A stretch of 57,317 nt of DNA from Pseudomonadota bacterium (GCA_023388935.1 JAEWFG010000203.1:1-57317); one strand, 5' to 3'; positions 1 to 8,756 are shown, counted from the stretch's first letter. Notes: generated by a model not told the origin, from the letters alone. Translations and numbers: made by a program.

Positions 1-942
1 GTCACGGTTTTCGGCGGATCGGGCTTTTTGGGCCGGAATGTCGTCCGCGCGCTGTGCAGGCGCGATTACCGGGTCCGGGTCGCGGTGCGGCGGCCGGAAC
101 TCGCCGGATACCTCCAGCCCTCCGGCAAGGTCGGGCAGGTCCACACCGTGCAGGCGAATTTGCGTTATCCGGCCTCGGTCGAGGCGGCGGTGCGTGATTC
201 GCATGTCGTGATCAATCTGGTCGGCATCCTCGCCGAGAGCGGCCGGCAGACCTTTGACGCCGTCCAGGCCAAGGGCGCCGAAACCGTCGCCAAGGCGACG
301 GCCGCCGCCGGCGCCAGCCTGGTGCATGTTTCGGCGATCGGCGCCAACGCCGAATCGCCCTCGCGCTACGCCAGGGCCAAGGCGGCCGGCGAGACCGCGG
401 TAAGGGCCACGGTGCCCTCGGCCACGATCTTCCGTCCCTCCGTGGTTTTCGGCCCCGAGGACCAGTTCACCAACCGTTTTGCCGCGCTGGCGCGGATCTC
501 GCCGGTGCTGCCGCTGATCGGCGGCGACACGAAGATGCAGCCGGTCTATGTCGGCGACGTCGCCACCGCGATTGCGGACGCCGTCGACGGCAAGGCCAAG
601 GCGGGCGCGACCTACGAGCTCGGCGGGCCGGAAGTGCTGACCATGCGCGAGATCATCGAGGCCATCGTCGAGATCACCGACCGCGAGCGGATGCTGATCC
701 CGCTGCCGTTCGGCCTTGCCCGCTTCAAGGCCAACTTCCTGCAGTTCGCGCCGGGCGCACTGAAGCTGACGCCGGACCAGGTCACGCTGCTGGAGCGCGA
801 CAATGTGGTGTCGGATGCGGCGAAGGCGGCCGGCCTGACGCTGGAAGGGCTTGGCATCACCCCCGATTCGCTGGAAGCGATCGCCCCGCAATATCTCTGG
901 CGGTTTCGCCCGGCCGGCCAGTTCCAGCGCAAGAGCGCTTAA
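1..942 (+). CDS. NDUFA9-like atypical SDR (complex I associated), 5' end outside window
   Basis: The reading frame is open from base 1 and starts inside the Rossmann motif VFGGSGFLGRN, so only a few N-terminal residues are missing. The protein is an extended/atypical short-chain dehydrogenase of the NDUFA9/YbjT type, which binds NAD(P)H and in alphaproteobacteria is associated with respiratory complex I or quinone metabolism. Visible features are the glycine-rich loop and the segment PVYVGDVATAIADA typical of this family. The classical YxxxK pair is not obvious (SRYARAKAAGE is the nearest), as is usual for NDUFA9-like members. The gene ends in a palindromic repeat and is convergent with the DprE2-like gene. 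Family call is firm; exact substrate is unknown. Confidence 0.85.
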   Translation, partial: VTVFGGSGFLGRNVVRALCRRDYRVRVAVRRPELAGYLQPSGKVGQVHTVQANLRYPASVEAAVRDSHVVINLVGILAESGRQTFDAVQAKGAETVAKATAAAGASLVHVSAIGANAESPSRYARAKAAGETAVRATVPSATIFRPSVVFGPEDQFTNRFAALARISPVLPLIGGDTKMQPVYVGDVATAIADAVDGKAKAGATYELGGPEVLTMREIIEAIVEITDRERMLIPLPFGLARFKANFLQFAPGALKLTPDQVTLLERDNVVSDAAKAAGLTLEGLGITPDSLEAIAPQYLWRFRPAGQFQRKSA

Positions 943-950
943 GGGTTTCA

Positions 951-1096
951 CCTCTCCCGCTTGCGGGAGAGCGTAGGCCGCCTTTGGCGGCCGTTCTTGA
1001 GAACGCCGAAGCGACCGGGTGAGGGCTCTCTCCTTTCAGGGATTCTCGCCCGCGGAGATACCCCCACCCCAGCCCTCCCCCGCAAGCGGGAGAGGG
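951..1096. repeat. Paired palindromic repeat (REPIN-like), copy A
   Basis: Two inverted hairpin arms, CCTCTCCCGCTTGCGGGAGAG at the left and CCTCCCCCGCAAGCGGGAG at the right, flank a spacer that carries GGGTGAGGG on the left and CCCCCACCCC on the right. The whole unit can fold on itself. It fills the intergenic space between two convergent genes. It belongs to the same family as the copies at 7690, 12505/12915, 37587 and 43192. Confidence 0.8.
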
Positions 1097-1124
1097 AGCG
1101 CAGCGTCACCGCGGCAACAATGGG

Positions 1125-1865
1125 TCAGAACTTCAGCTTCTTGAAGATCGCCTCCGGCAGTGTCTTGATGACGAGCATCACGAGGCGCCATTTGCCGCTG
1201 ACATAGACGACGTCCGTCTTCTTCTCGACGGCCCCTAGGATCGCATCGCCCACCACCGGCGCTTCGACGGTGAGCGGGCCGATCAGCTTCATGCCTTCCG
1301 TCATTTTCGTTCGGACGAAGCCGGGCTTCACCGTGACGACGTGCACACCGCCGCGGCTGGCGCGGGCGCGTAAGCCCGAAAGGAATGCGGAGAAGCCGGC
1401 CTTGGCAGAGCCGTAGACATAGTTCGAAGCGCGGCCGCGATCGCCTGCCACCGACGACACGCCGACGATCGTACCGGTGCCGCGCGCCAAGAACTTTTCC
1501 GCGAACAGGCCGAGGATCAGCGACGGGCCTTCGTAGTTGGAGCGCATGATCGTGGTGGCGTGCGCGAGATTTGCTTGCGCGCCCTCCTGCACACCCAGCA
1601 ATCCGACGATCGAGACGACGACGTCGGGCAACGCCGGAAGACTGCCGACGAAGGCATCGAACGAGGCGGTGTCGAGCACATCGAACCGGTGGATACCGAC
1701 ATCGACGTCGTAACGCGCGCGCAGATCGGCAGCGTCGGACTCAAGCACGGCGACGTCGCGGCCTGCGAGCCCGACGTCGTATCCCGCTTTGGCAAAGGCG
1801 CGCGCGGCGGCGCGGCCAATGTCGGAGGAGCCACCCAGCACCAACACAGTCTTGCGCGACGTCAC
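1125..1865 (-). CDS. SDR family oxidoreductase, DprE2-like (decaprenylphosphoryl-2-keto-ribose reductase homologue)
   Basis: Classical short-chain dehydrogenase of 246 residues. It has an N-terminal nucleotide-binding loop VLVLGGSSDIGRAA (residues 7-20), a catalytic Ser in VSSVAGDRG and the YGSAK catalytic Tyr/Lys pair. It overlaps the upstream FAD oxidoreductase by 4 bases, so the two are translationally coupled. In mycobacteria the DprE1-DprE2 pair epimerises polyprenyl-phosphoryl ribose to the arabinose donor, with DprE2 reducing the 2-keto intermediate using NADH. The pairing here supports the same role. The end product in this organism (an arabinosylated glycan or lipid) is inference. 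Confidence 0.82.
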   Translation of the reverse strand: MTSRKTVLVLGGSSDIGRAAARAFAKAGYDVGLAGRDVAVLESDAADLRARYDVDVGIHRFDVLDTASFDAFVGSLPALPDVVVSIVGLLGVQEGAQANLAHATTIMRSNYEGPSLILGLFAEKFLARGTGTIVGVSSVAGDRGRASNYVYGSAKAGFSAFLSGLRARASRGGVHVVTVKPGFVRTKMTEGMKLIGPLTVEAPVVGDAILGAVEKKTDVVYVSGKWRLVMLVIKTLPEAIFKKLKF

Positions 1866-3199
1866 GGCTGCACCTCATCAAACAAACGCTGTGAAAGCTT
1901 CGAGCGGATATTTCCTGCGGGATCCAGCGACTCCCGAATCGCATTGAAGCGCGGCAGGGCCGGATAGCCGGCCTCGAACGTCGCGCGCGACTGGCGCGCG
2001 TCCTTGGCGAGATAGAGCCGGCCGCCGGCAGCGACGACGAGACGATCGATCTCGTCGAGAAAATTCAGGATGTCGCCCTTCACCGGGAAATCCAGCGCCA
2101 GCGTGTAGCCGGGCAGCGGGAACGACAGGAGGCCGTCGCCCTGGCCGAGCTTCTTCAGCACCGCGAGAAAGGAGGCATCGCCGCGCCGCGCGACGCGGTC
2201 GAGGATATCGCCGAGCACATCACGCGCACCCGGCTCGGGAATCACGCATTGATGCTGCAGGAAGCCGCGCCGGCCATAGATGCGGTTCCAGCCGGCGATG
2301 CTGTCGAGCGGAAAGAAATAGGGATAGAGCGAAACCACACGATTGCCGCCGGCGCGCCTTGCGCCCATGCGGTAGTAGAGCTCGTTGAAGGCGCGGATGC
2401 TGTAGCGATTCAGCGTCATCGACGGCAGGTCGACGGGTACGGCGAGCCCGGGAGCCTTGCCAACGGGAAATCGATCGGCGCCACCGGCAAGCTCGTCGGC
2501 GCCTGCGTGCTCGCCGAGATAGATCAGCGAGCGGCCGAGATCGCGCCCTCGCGCCGCGCAATCGATCCATGCCACCGAATAGGTCGCGGAATCGCTCGCT
2601 TCGAGTGCGCGCATCGCGGCATCGAGATCGGATGCAGAGATCACCCGCTCACGGATCCAGCCGGTCTCGACCGGCCGCAGACGCATCGTCGCTTCGAGGA
2701 TGACACCGGTGAGGCCCATACCGCCGACGGTTGCGAAGAAGGCATCCGAATTCTGCTCGCGCGAGGCCTCGATGACCTCGCCCTGCCCGGTGCGCAGCAG
2801 GATGCTGTCGACATAGCGGCCGAAGCCGCCCTCGCAATGATGGTTCTTGCCGTGCACGTCGGCGGCGATGGCGCCGCCAATCGATACGAAGCGCGTACCG
2901 GGCACGACGAAGGGCAGGAAACCACGCGGCCCAAAAGTGTCGATCAGGTCCGACAGCAGCAAGCCGGCCTCGAGACGGATGCGACCCGTCGCCGGATCGA
3001 ACGACCTGACCCGGTCGAAGCCCGTCATCGCGACGGTCCTGACTGCACCGATGGCCGCGTCGCCATAGGCCCGGCCATTGCCGCGCGCAACTGCGCCGGC
3101 CTGTCCGGTGATGGCCTCACCAACCGCCGCGAACGATCGCGGCCGCTGAAGATCGGTATCGACGACCGGAAAGCGCCCCCAGCCGCTGACGAGGGTCAT
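1862..3199 (-). CDS. FAD-binding oxidoreductase, DprE1-like (polyprenylphosphoryl-ribose 2'-oxidase homologue)
   Basis: A 445-residue flavoprotein with an N-terminal FAD_binding_4 (VAO/PCMH-type) domain, visible as GNGRAYGDAA and SIGGAIAADVHGKNHH, and a C-terminal D-arabinono-1,4-lactone-oxidase-like region. The C-terminal block PLPGYTLALDFP...LAKDAR aligns by eye with mycobacterial DprE1: Lys399 corresponds to catalytic Lys418, and Ala368 sits where the benzothiazinone-reactive Cys387 lies (both are 31 residues apart). It is first of a two-gene operon with the SDR. The expected reaction is FAD-dependent oxidation of the ribose 2'-OH of a polyprenyl-phosphate sugar. Homology is good; substrate is inferred. 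Confidence 0.82.
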   Translation of the reverse strand: MTLVSGWGRFPVVDTDLQRPRSFAAVGEAITGQAGAVARGNGRAYGDAAIGAVRTVAMTGFDRVRSFDPATGRIRLEAGLLLSDLIDTFGPRGFLPFVVPGTRFVSIGGAIAADVHGKNHHCEGGFGRYVDSILLRTGQGEVIEASREQNSDAFFATVGGMGLTGVILEATMRLRPVETGWIRERVISASDLDAAMRALEASDSATYSVAWIDCAARGRDLGRSLIYLGEHAGADELAGGADRFPVGKAPGLAVPVDLPSMTLNRYSIRAFNELYYRMGARRAGGNRVVSLYPYFFPLDSIAGWNRIYGRRGFLQHQCVIPEPGARDVLGDILDRVARRGDASFLAVLKKLGQGDGLLSFPLPGYTLALDFPVKGDILNFLDEIDRLVVAAGGRLYLAKDARQSRATFEAGYPALPRFNAIRESLDPAGNIRSKLSQRLFDEVQP

Positions 3200-3300
3200 G
3201 GTTCAGCTCCTGTGCAGGGCGCACACCGCCCTGCCCGGGAAACTGCCTACCGATCAAAAGCTTATTTTACGTTGAGGCGTATCGGCGAGTTTTCGGGAGG

Positions 3301-4107
3301 TTAATGGCCGAGCGCCAGCGCGATCAGGCCGAGCGTGCCGACGACGACGCGCCACCAGGCGAACACCACGAAGCCGTGGCGGGTGACGTATGCCAGGAAC
3401 GACTTGACCACAATGATCGCGGTGATGAACGACACCACGAAGCCGATGGCGATGATGCCCATGTGATCCATCGTCATCTCGGAGCGGCTCTTATAGAAGT
3501 CGTAGGCGAACGCGCCGATCATGGTGGGGATGGCGAGAAAGAACGAGAACTCAGCCGCCGCGCGCTTGTCGGCGCCCAGGAGCATCGCAGCGACGATGCT
3601 GGCGCCGGAGCGCGACACGCCCGGGATCATCGCCACGCACTGCGCGATACCGATATAGAGGTACATCAGCAGCGGAAATCTGGTGGCGTCATGCTCGCGC
3701 GGCTTGAGGTCGAGCTTGTCGACCCAGAGCAGGATGGCGCCGCCGACGATCAGCGAGAAGCAGACGATCCACGGATTGAACAGCACGCTCTTGATGTATT
3801 TGCCGGCGACGAGGCCGACGACGACAGCGGGCAGGAACGCCACCAGCACACCGATCACGAAGCGGCGCGAATAGGCGTCGCCCGTGAAGAAGCCGATCAC
3901 GACGTCCCAGAGCTTCCTGAAATAGAGGCCGACGATCGCGAGGATCGCGCCGAGCTGGATCAGAATGGTAAACGAATCCCAGAAGGGGCCGTCGCCGAGA
4001 TCGAAGAAGCGTTCCGCAAGCAGGAGATGGCCGGTCGAGGAAACGGGAAGGAACTCGGTTACACCCTCGATGATGCCGAGGATCACTGCCCGTATGACGT
4101 CTGACAT
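3301..4107 (-). CDS. uppP: Undecaprenyl-diphosphatase UppP/BacA
   Basis: This 268-residue multi-spanning membrane protein has both family signatures, EGVTEFLPVSSTGHLLL near residues 14-30 with its paired Glu residues, and PGVSRSGASI in mid-protein with the catalytic Arg/Ser region. It removes a phosphate from undecaprenyl diphosphate on the periplasmic side, recycling the lipid carrier for peptidoglycan and O-antigen synthesis, and confers bacitracin tolerance. Length is normal. It is transcribed away from fzlA across a 170-base divergent promoter region. It lies just upstream of the DprE pair, which also acts on a polyprenyl phosphate, but the 100-base gap does not prove an operon. Confidence 0.96.
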   Translation of the reverse strand: MSDVIRAVILGIIEGVTEFLPVSSTGHLLLAERFFDLGDGPFWDSFTILIQLGAILAIVGLYFRKLWDVVIGFFTGDAYSRRFVIGVLVAFLPAVVVGLVAGKYIKSVLFNPWIVCFSLIVGGAILLWVDKLDLKPREHDATRFPLLMYLYIGIAQCVAMIPGVSRSGASIVAAMLLGADKRAAAEFSFFLAIPTMIGAFAYDFYKSRSEMTMDHMGIIAIGFVVSFITAIIVVKSFLAYVTRHGFVVFAWWRVVVGTLGLIALALGH

Positions 4108-4276
4108 ATTTACGGTCCATTTCCGCTGGAAAAGCGGGGTTCTTCTCGCCTATTCGTTCCCATGCCGCAATCGCAAAATGCGAAATCACGCACTTGCCTC
4201 GCGGTTTTGAAGGACTAGTGTGGCGCCGCACAAACATTGATGGATTCTTAAGCACCATCAAATAGTCAAAGGGTTC

Positions 4277-4969
4277 ATGTTTACGCTGTTCCATCATCCG
4301 TTCTGTCCGCATTCGCGCTTCATCCGCCTGATCGCGGGAGAATACGGGCTCGAACTACGGCTGGTTGAAGAGCGCAGCTGGGAGCGGCGTGAGGCGTTTC
4401 TGCTGCTCAATGCGGCGGGAACGACGCCGGTTCTCCTGGACGACGAGCAGCCGCCTGTTCCGGGCGCGGCCATCATCGCCGAATATGTCGACGAGGCCTA
4501 CGGCGCCAAGATGAGGCCCAAGCGCCTGATGCCGGAGACGATCGCCGAGCGCGTCGAAGTGCGCCGGCTGATGGCCTGGTTCAACGAAAAGTTCTTCGAG
4601 GAGGTCTCGCACCCTCTCGTCACCGAGCGCATCTACAAGCGCTTCATGAGCGAGGAGAACGGCGGCGGTCCGCCGTCGGCCGACGTGATGCGCGCCGCCA
4701 AGGCAAACGTGCGCTATCATCTGGCCTATATCGGCTGGCTGGCGCAGACGCGCAACTTCCTCGCCGGCGAGCGGCTTACTTACGCGGATCTCGCCGCCGC
4801 GGCGCATCTCTCGGCGATCGACTATTTGGGCGACGTGCCATGGAACGAGGACGACGCGGCAAAGGCGTGGTACGCGCGGGTGAAATCCCGCCCGTCGTTC
4901 CGCCCGCTCCTGAGCGAATGGCTGGCGGGCGTGCCGGCGTCGCGGACTTACGTGGACCTGGACTTCTGA
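4277..4969 (+). CDS. fzlA: GST-fold protein, probable FtsZ-binding division protein FzlA
   Basis: Glutathione-S-transferase fold of 230 residues with an N-terminal thioredoxin-like half (HHPFCPHSRFIRL, then GTTPVLL with the cis-Pro) and an all-helical C-terminal half. The position between uppP and queG, the length of 230 and the C-terminal tail YVDLDF match the alphaproteobacterial FzlA group as I remember it. There the tail (Asp227 region) is needed for cell-constriction signalling through FtsW/FtsI, and the protein shapes FtsZ filaments rather than conjugating glutathione. A plain GST is the alternative. The start ATG follows the sequence AAAGGGTTC. The last codons overlap possible starts of queG. 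Confidence 0.75.
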   Translation: MFTLFHHPFCPHSRFIRLIAGEYGLELRLVEERSWERREAFLLLNAAGTTPVLLDDEQPPVPGAAIIAEYVDEAYGAKMRPKRLMPETIAERVEVRRLMAWFNEKFFEEVSHPLVTERIYKRFMSEENGGGPPSADVMRAAKANVRYHLAYIGWLAQTRNFLAGERLTYADLAAAAHLSAIDYLGDVPWNEDDAAKAWYARVKSRPSFRPLLSEWLAGVPASRTYVDLDF

Positions 4970-4992
4970 GCTCTGCTGCCGACCTGGCTGAA

Positions 4993-6117
4993 TTGAAGAC
5001 GGCGCTTGCACAGGAGGCGCGCGCGCTCGGCTTCGACTGCATCGGCATCACAGCACCCGGCACGATCGAGAGCGCCGGGCAGCATTTTCTCGAATTCATC
5101 GCCTCCGGCGGCCATGGCGACATGGACTGGCTTGCGGCAAGCCCCGAGCGCCGCGTCGATCCGCGCGGGCTGTGGCAGGACGTGCGCTCGGTGATCATGC
5201 TCGGCGTCAACTATGGTCCCGACCAGGATCCGCTCGCGATCCTGAAGCAGCGCACGCGCGCGGCGATCTCGGTCTATGCGCAGGGCGACGACTATCACGA
5301 CCTAATCAAGAAACGCCTGAAGGCGCTGGCGCGATGGCTGGTCGCGACTGCTCCATCCGAGGTCAAGGTGTTCGTCGACACCGCGGCCGTGATGGAGAAG
5401 CCGCTGGCGCAAGCCGCGCATCTGGGTTGGCAGGGCAAGCACACCAATCTCGTCTCGCGCGAATTCGGCTCCTGGCTGTTTCTCGGCGCAATCTACACCA
5501 CGCTGGAGCTGCCGCGCGACGACGCAGAGGTCGATCATTGCGGCTCGTGCCAGGCGTGCCTCGATATCTGCCCGACCTCGGCTTTCCCTGCACCCTACAG
5601 GCTCGATGCGCGGCGCTGCATCTCGTACCTCACCATAGAGAACAAGGGACCGATCCCGCGCGAGTTTCGCAAAAATATCGGCAACCGCATCTATGGCTGC
5701 GACGATTGCCTTGCGGCGTGTCCCTGGAACAAGTTCGCGCAGGAAGGCCGCGAAGCAAAGCTCGCCGCGCGTGACGAGTTACGCGCACCCGAGCTCGCCG
5801 AACTCGCACGCCTCGACGATGCAGCGTTCCGCGCGCTGTTCACGAAGTCGCCGGTCAAGCGCATCGGCCGCGACCGCTTTTTGCGCAACGTGCTGATCGC
5901 GATCGGCAACTCCGGCGATCCGGCGCTGGCGGCGGAGGCGCGGCGATTGCTGGACGATGCAAGCCCGCTGGTGCGCGGGGCTGCGGTGTGGGCGCTGGGG
6001 CAATTGATGCCGCAGGAAGAGTTTGAGGCGGCGAGATTGGCCGCTCTGGGTAGAGAGTCCGACGAGGGCGTGCGCGAGGAGTGGCGGGCAGGAAGCGCTG
6101 CCTGCCCCTCATCCTGA
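4993..6117 (+). CDS. queG: Epoxyqueuosine reductase QueG
   Basis: Cobalamin- and 2[4Fe-4S]-dependent reductase for the last step of queuosine synthesis in tRNA wobble position 34. Two ferredoxin-type cysteine clusters are visible, CGSCQACLDICP and CDDCLAACPWNKF, followed by a HEAT-like C-terminal region. The start is uncertain. TTG at 4993 gives 374 residues, close to the usual length, whereas in-frame ATGs at 4918 and 4840 lie inside fzlA. The C-terminal Cys-Pro-Ser-Ser and the stop codon are contributed by the palindromic repeat at 6107, so the original 3' end has been rewritten. It is probably co-transcribed with fzlA. Confidence 0.93.
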   Translation: MKTALAQEARALGFDCIGITAPGTIESAGQHFLEFIASGGHGDMDWLAASPERRVDPRGLWQDVRSVIMLGVNYGPDQDPLAILKQRTRAAISVYAQGDDYHDLIKKRLKALARWLVATAPSEVKVFVDTAAVMEKPLAQAAHLGWQGKHTNLVSREFGSWLFLGAIYTTLELPRDDAEVDHCGSCQACLDICPTSAFPAPYRLDARRCISYLTIENKGPIPREFRKNIGNRIYGCDDCLAACPWNKFAQEGREAKLAARDELRAPELAELARLDDAAFRALFTKSPVKRIGRDRFLRNVLIAIGNSGDPALAAEARRLLDDASPLVRGAAVWALGQLMPQEEFEAARLAALGRESDEGVREEWRAGSAACPSS

Positions 6118-6214
6118 GGAGCCGCGCAGCGGCGTCTCGAAGGTTGCAGGCCGAGCTGCAGCAGCGGGGGTTTTCATGGTTCGAGACGCGCGTTCCGCGC
6201 TCCTCACCATGAGG
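6107..6214. repeat. Intergenic palindromic repeat, family 2, copy 1
   Basis: Imperfect inverted repeat beginning CCTCATCCTGAGGAG and ending CTCCTCACCATGAGG, with internal GTCTCGAAGG / TGGTTCGAGAC arms. The second copy is at 38581-38694. It supplies the stop codon of queG. Confidence 0.8.
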
Positions 6215-6259
6215 TCGGAGACCTTGATTTCCCCACAGCTTCCTTCAAGGTCGCGCGCC

Positions 6260-7054
6260 ATGACAAACATGCCTTTCTTCACCCGCGACGGCGATACATT
6301 CCATCCGACGGAAGCCGCCAATGGTCCGTGGGATCCGAAATCGCTGCACGGACGCGTCGTCGTCGGCCTGCTCGGCTTCGCCATCGAGGAGCGCCATTCC
6401 GGCCCCGAGTTCGTGCCGGCGCGGCTCACCGTCGACATGTTTCGGCTGCCGACCATCGACAAACCGATCGAGGTAAAGACGCGGCTGGTGCGCGACGGCC
6501 TGCGGATCCGCGTGGTCGAGGCGGAATTCTTCTCGGCCGGCGTCAGCATGGCGCGCGCCTCGTGCCAGCTCTTGCGACGAACGCAGAATCCGGAAGGTAA
6601 CGTGTGGTCGCCGCCGAACTGGGACGCGCCGAAGCCGGCCGACATTCCGAAACCGACCGATCCGCGGCTCGGCATGAGCGGCAAATGGACGACACGGCCG
6701 ATCGTCGGCCATATGGGCTCGCTCGGTCCGCGGCGGCTCTGGATGAGCGAGGTGCGCGAGCTCGTTGCGGGCGTGCCGATGACGCCGTTCGTCCATGTCG
6801 CAACCGGCGCCGATTTCGCGAGTCCGTTCGCCAATGCCGGCGACAATGGGCTCGGCTACATCAACAGCGACGTGACGATCTATCTGCACCGGCTGCCGGT
6901 GACGAACTGGATCGGGTTCGAGGTGGTGAATCACCAGGCCACCGACGGTGTCGCGATCGGCGAATGCTGGCTCTATGACGAGCAGGGCCCGATCGGCACC
7001 GCGACAGTCGCGGCGCTGGCGCAGCGCAAGCCGATGGCGAAGCCGCCGCCGTAG
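6260..7054 (+). CDS. Acyl-CoA thioesterase-like (double hotdog) protein
   Basis: A 264-residue cytoplasmic protein that I place in the TesB-like/thioesterase-superfamily group with two hotdog domains. The first half contains LHGRVVVGLLGFAIEERH and a PARLTVDMFRLP strand-helix segment; the second contains FADPF-like ATGADFASPFANAG and INSDVTIYLHRLP. The start ATG was chosen because homology begins with TNMPFFTRDGDTFHPT; the frame stays open upstream through the repeat. The substrate (a fatty acyl- or aromatic acyl-CoA) cannot be told. It stands alone, separated from queG by a palindromic repeat. Confidence 0.7.
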   Translation: MTNMPFFTRDGDTFHPTEAANGPWDPKSLHGRVVVGLLGFAIEERHSGPEFVPARLTVDMFRLPTIDKPIEVKTRLVRDGLRIRVVEAEFFSAGVSMARASCQLLRRTQNPEGNVWSPPNWDAPKPADIPKPTDPRLGMSGKWTTRPIVGHMGSLGPRRLWMSEVRELVAGVPMTPFVHVATGADFASPFANAGDNGLGYINSDVTIYLHRLPVTNWIGFEVVNHQATDGVAIGECWLYDEQGPIGTATVAALAQRKPMAKPPP

Positions 7055-7074
7055 TTCGCGATATCTTTCCAGCC

Positions 7075-7178
7075 GTCATTCCGGGGCACGCGAAGCGTGA
7101 GCCCGGAATCCATTGGGCCTCAAGGTTCGCGGTTGAATGGATTCCGGGCTCGCGCCAGGGGGCGCGCCCCGGAATGAC
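7075..7178. repeat. Intergenic palindromic repeat, family 3
   Basis: Inverted repeat with outer arms GTCATTCCGGGGC and GCCCCGGAATGAC and inner arms GAGCCCGGAATCCATTG / ATGGATTCCGGGCTCG. The complete unit lies between two convergent genes and could act as a bidirectional terminator or mRNA-stabilising hairpin. Confidence 0.8.
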
Positions 7179-7191
7179 GATGAGGAGATGG

Positions 7192-7659
7192 CTAGCCCAA
7201 ATGCCGCTTCATCTCCGGCCGCGCCTTGAGCTCGGCACCCTGCCTGGCAACGATCTTCGCAATCCGCTCCGGGGCAAATTTCAGATCGACAAACGCCGGC
7301 GCGGTGTTGGCGACCTCGTGATAGCTGACGATCCTGCCGTCGCGGAGCGTCATGATCGCCACGCCTTCGAACATCGCCCGTGCACCGCCCGCTTCCGGCA
7401 GGGTCGAGCGATAGCTGAACGTGTAGCGCGCATAGAGCGTGGCGCCGTCCGAGACCGGCTCATGCATGTCCCAGCGGAAATCGGTCGCCGTGCGATAGAA
7501 CGAGTCGTCGACCATCGCGGCGATCTTTTCGCGACCTGCGAAGGCGCCGTAGAAGACGTCGTGATAGACGCCGTCCTCGGTGAACAGTTCGGCAAAGGCC
7601 CGGCCGTTGCGCTGCTCGACCGCATCGCAGAAGGCGCGCAGCATGGTGGTGACGGTCAT
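7192..7659 (-). CDS. NTF2-like / SnoaL-type protein
   Basis: A small 155-residue cytoplasmic protein of the nuclear transport factor 2 fold: an N-terminal helix with LRAFCDAVEQRNGRAFAELF, then TEDGVYHDVFYG and a C-terminal sheet with RYTFSYRSTL and ALRDGRIVSYHEV-like strands. Members are ketosteroid isomerases, cyclases or simple ligand binders, so no reaction can be assigned. The start ATG at 7659 is preceded by a strong Shine-Dalgarno GGGAGG about 8 bases away; a longer open frame upstream is only the translated repeat. It lies head-to-tail after the alpha/beta hydrolase, separated by a palindromic repeat. Confidence 0.75.
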   Translation of the reverse strand: MTVTTMLRAFCDAVEQRNGRAFAELFTEDGVYHDVFYGAFAGREKIAAMVDDSFYRTATDFRWDMHEPVSDGATLYARYTFSYRSTLPEAGGARAMFEGVAIMTLRDGRIVSYHEVANTAPAFVDLKFAPERIAKIVARQGAELKARPEMKRHLG

Positions 7660-7689
7660 CCGTATTGCCTCCCGGTGTTTCTTGTTGTG

Positions 7690-7824
7690 CCCTCGCCCCT
7701 TGTGGGAGAGGGCAGCTCCGCTCGTTGACACGCATTCACTTGGGTGAGGGGTCTGTCTCCGCGGAGAGAACCCCTCATCCGCCTTGCCTTCGGCAAGGCA
7801 CCTTCTCCCGCAAGGGGAGAAGGA
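7690..7824. repeat. Paired palindromic repeat (REPIN-like), copy B
   Basis: The left arm is CCCTCGCCCCTTGTGGGAGAGG with GGGTGAGGGGT further in; the right arm is ACCCCTCAT then CCTTCTCCCGCAAGGGGAGAAGG. Same architecture as copies A, C, E and F. A small internal hairpin, GCCTTGCCTTCGGCAAGGC, lies near the right end. Confidence 0.8.
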
Positions 7825-7832
7825 AGAGAACT

Positions 7833-8621
7833 TCACCCGATCTCGGCCACGGCGGCAAGAATGCGCGCGATGTCCTGCGGGCGCGACAGGCGGTGGTCGC
7901 CGTCCTGGATCATGGTCAGCACGACGTCATCGGCGGGCAGGCGATGTGTCAGCGCGAACGCATGCTGCCACGGCACGTCGGGATCCTGCGCGCCTTGCAG
8001 GATGCGGACAGGGCAGCCGAGATCGATGGCGCTGCCGAGCACGAGGTGATTGCGTCCCTCCTCGATCAGCTTCCGCGTGATCGGATAGGGCGAGCCGTCT
8101 CCATAGTCCGACGGCCGCAGCCAGAGACCCTTGGTCTCGATCTCCTGCTTCACCTCAGCAGAAAAATTCTTCCACATCAGTTCCTCGGTGAAGTCGGGCG
8201 CCGGCGCGATCAGTACCAGCCCGGCCAGCGACGCCTTACTGGTCCGCTTTTTGATCTCGCGCGCGAGCAGCAGCGCCATCCAGCCGCCCATGGAGGAACC
8301 GATCAGGATCTGCGGACCGTCGCAGAACCGCTCGAACACCGCCACGCTCTCCTCCAGCCAGCGCCCGATGGTTCCGTCGGCGAAATCGCCACCGGATTCA
8401 CCGTGGCCGGAGTAATCGAACCGGACCGAGGCGCGGCCGTGTTCCCCGGCCCAGGCGTCCAGCGCGACGGCCTTGGTGCCCTGCATGTCCGACTTGAACC
8501 CGCCGAGCCAGACCAGCCCGGGCCCCTGGCCCGCGCGGCTGCGCACCGCGATCCTGCGCGCGGACGGGCCCTCGCCCACATCGATGAAGTCGAGCACGGT
8601 ATCGGGAATTGCATTGATCAT
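7833..8621 (-). CDS. Alpha/beta hydrolase
   Basis: A 262-residue alpha/beta-hydrolase fold enzyme. The nucleophile elbow is IGSSMGGW (Ser), the oxyanion/HG region is VWLGGFKSDM, and a C-terminal catalytic His is in DGDHRLSRPQD. The chosen ATG begins MINAIPDTVLDFIDVGEGP; the upstream open frame has no family resemblance. It may be an esterase or acyl-peptide-type hydrolase; the substrate is unknown. It is divergent from infC with about 240 bases between. Confidence 0.8.
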   Translation of the reverse strand: MINAIPDTVLDFIDVGEGPSARRIAVRSRAGQGPGLVWLGGFKSDMQGTKAVALDAWAGEHGRASVRFDYSGHGESGGDFADGTIGRWLEESVAVFERFCDGPQILIGSSMGGWMALLLAREIKKRTSKASLAGLVLIAPAPDFTEELMWKNFSAEVKQEIETKGLWLRPSDYGDGSPYPITRKLIEEGRNHLVLGSAIDLGCPVRILQGAQDPDVPWQHAFALTHRLPADDVVLTMIQDGDHRLSRPQDIARILAAVAEIG

Positions 8622-8756
8622 GGAACGTTTACTCTGGCTGTGCGGTTTGAGCTTGTTCCACAGCGCAGCCCAACAACGGCATTGCCCTTTGGGACGCTTG
8701 CAGAACAGAAGCAAGGTGTCTATGTCGGTTGGCGTGCCTATGGGCGTGACCAAAAT

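Noticed and set aside
3301..4107. Sulfate or sugar transporter reading for the multi-spanning protein before fzlA
   Set aside because: The EGVTEFLPVSSTGHL and PGVSRSG motifs identify UppP.
7690..7824. CRISPR-like repeats
   Set aside because: Arms are inverted pairs with single spacers, not regularly spaced direct repeats; no cas gene in the window.
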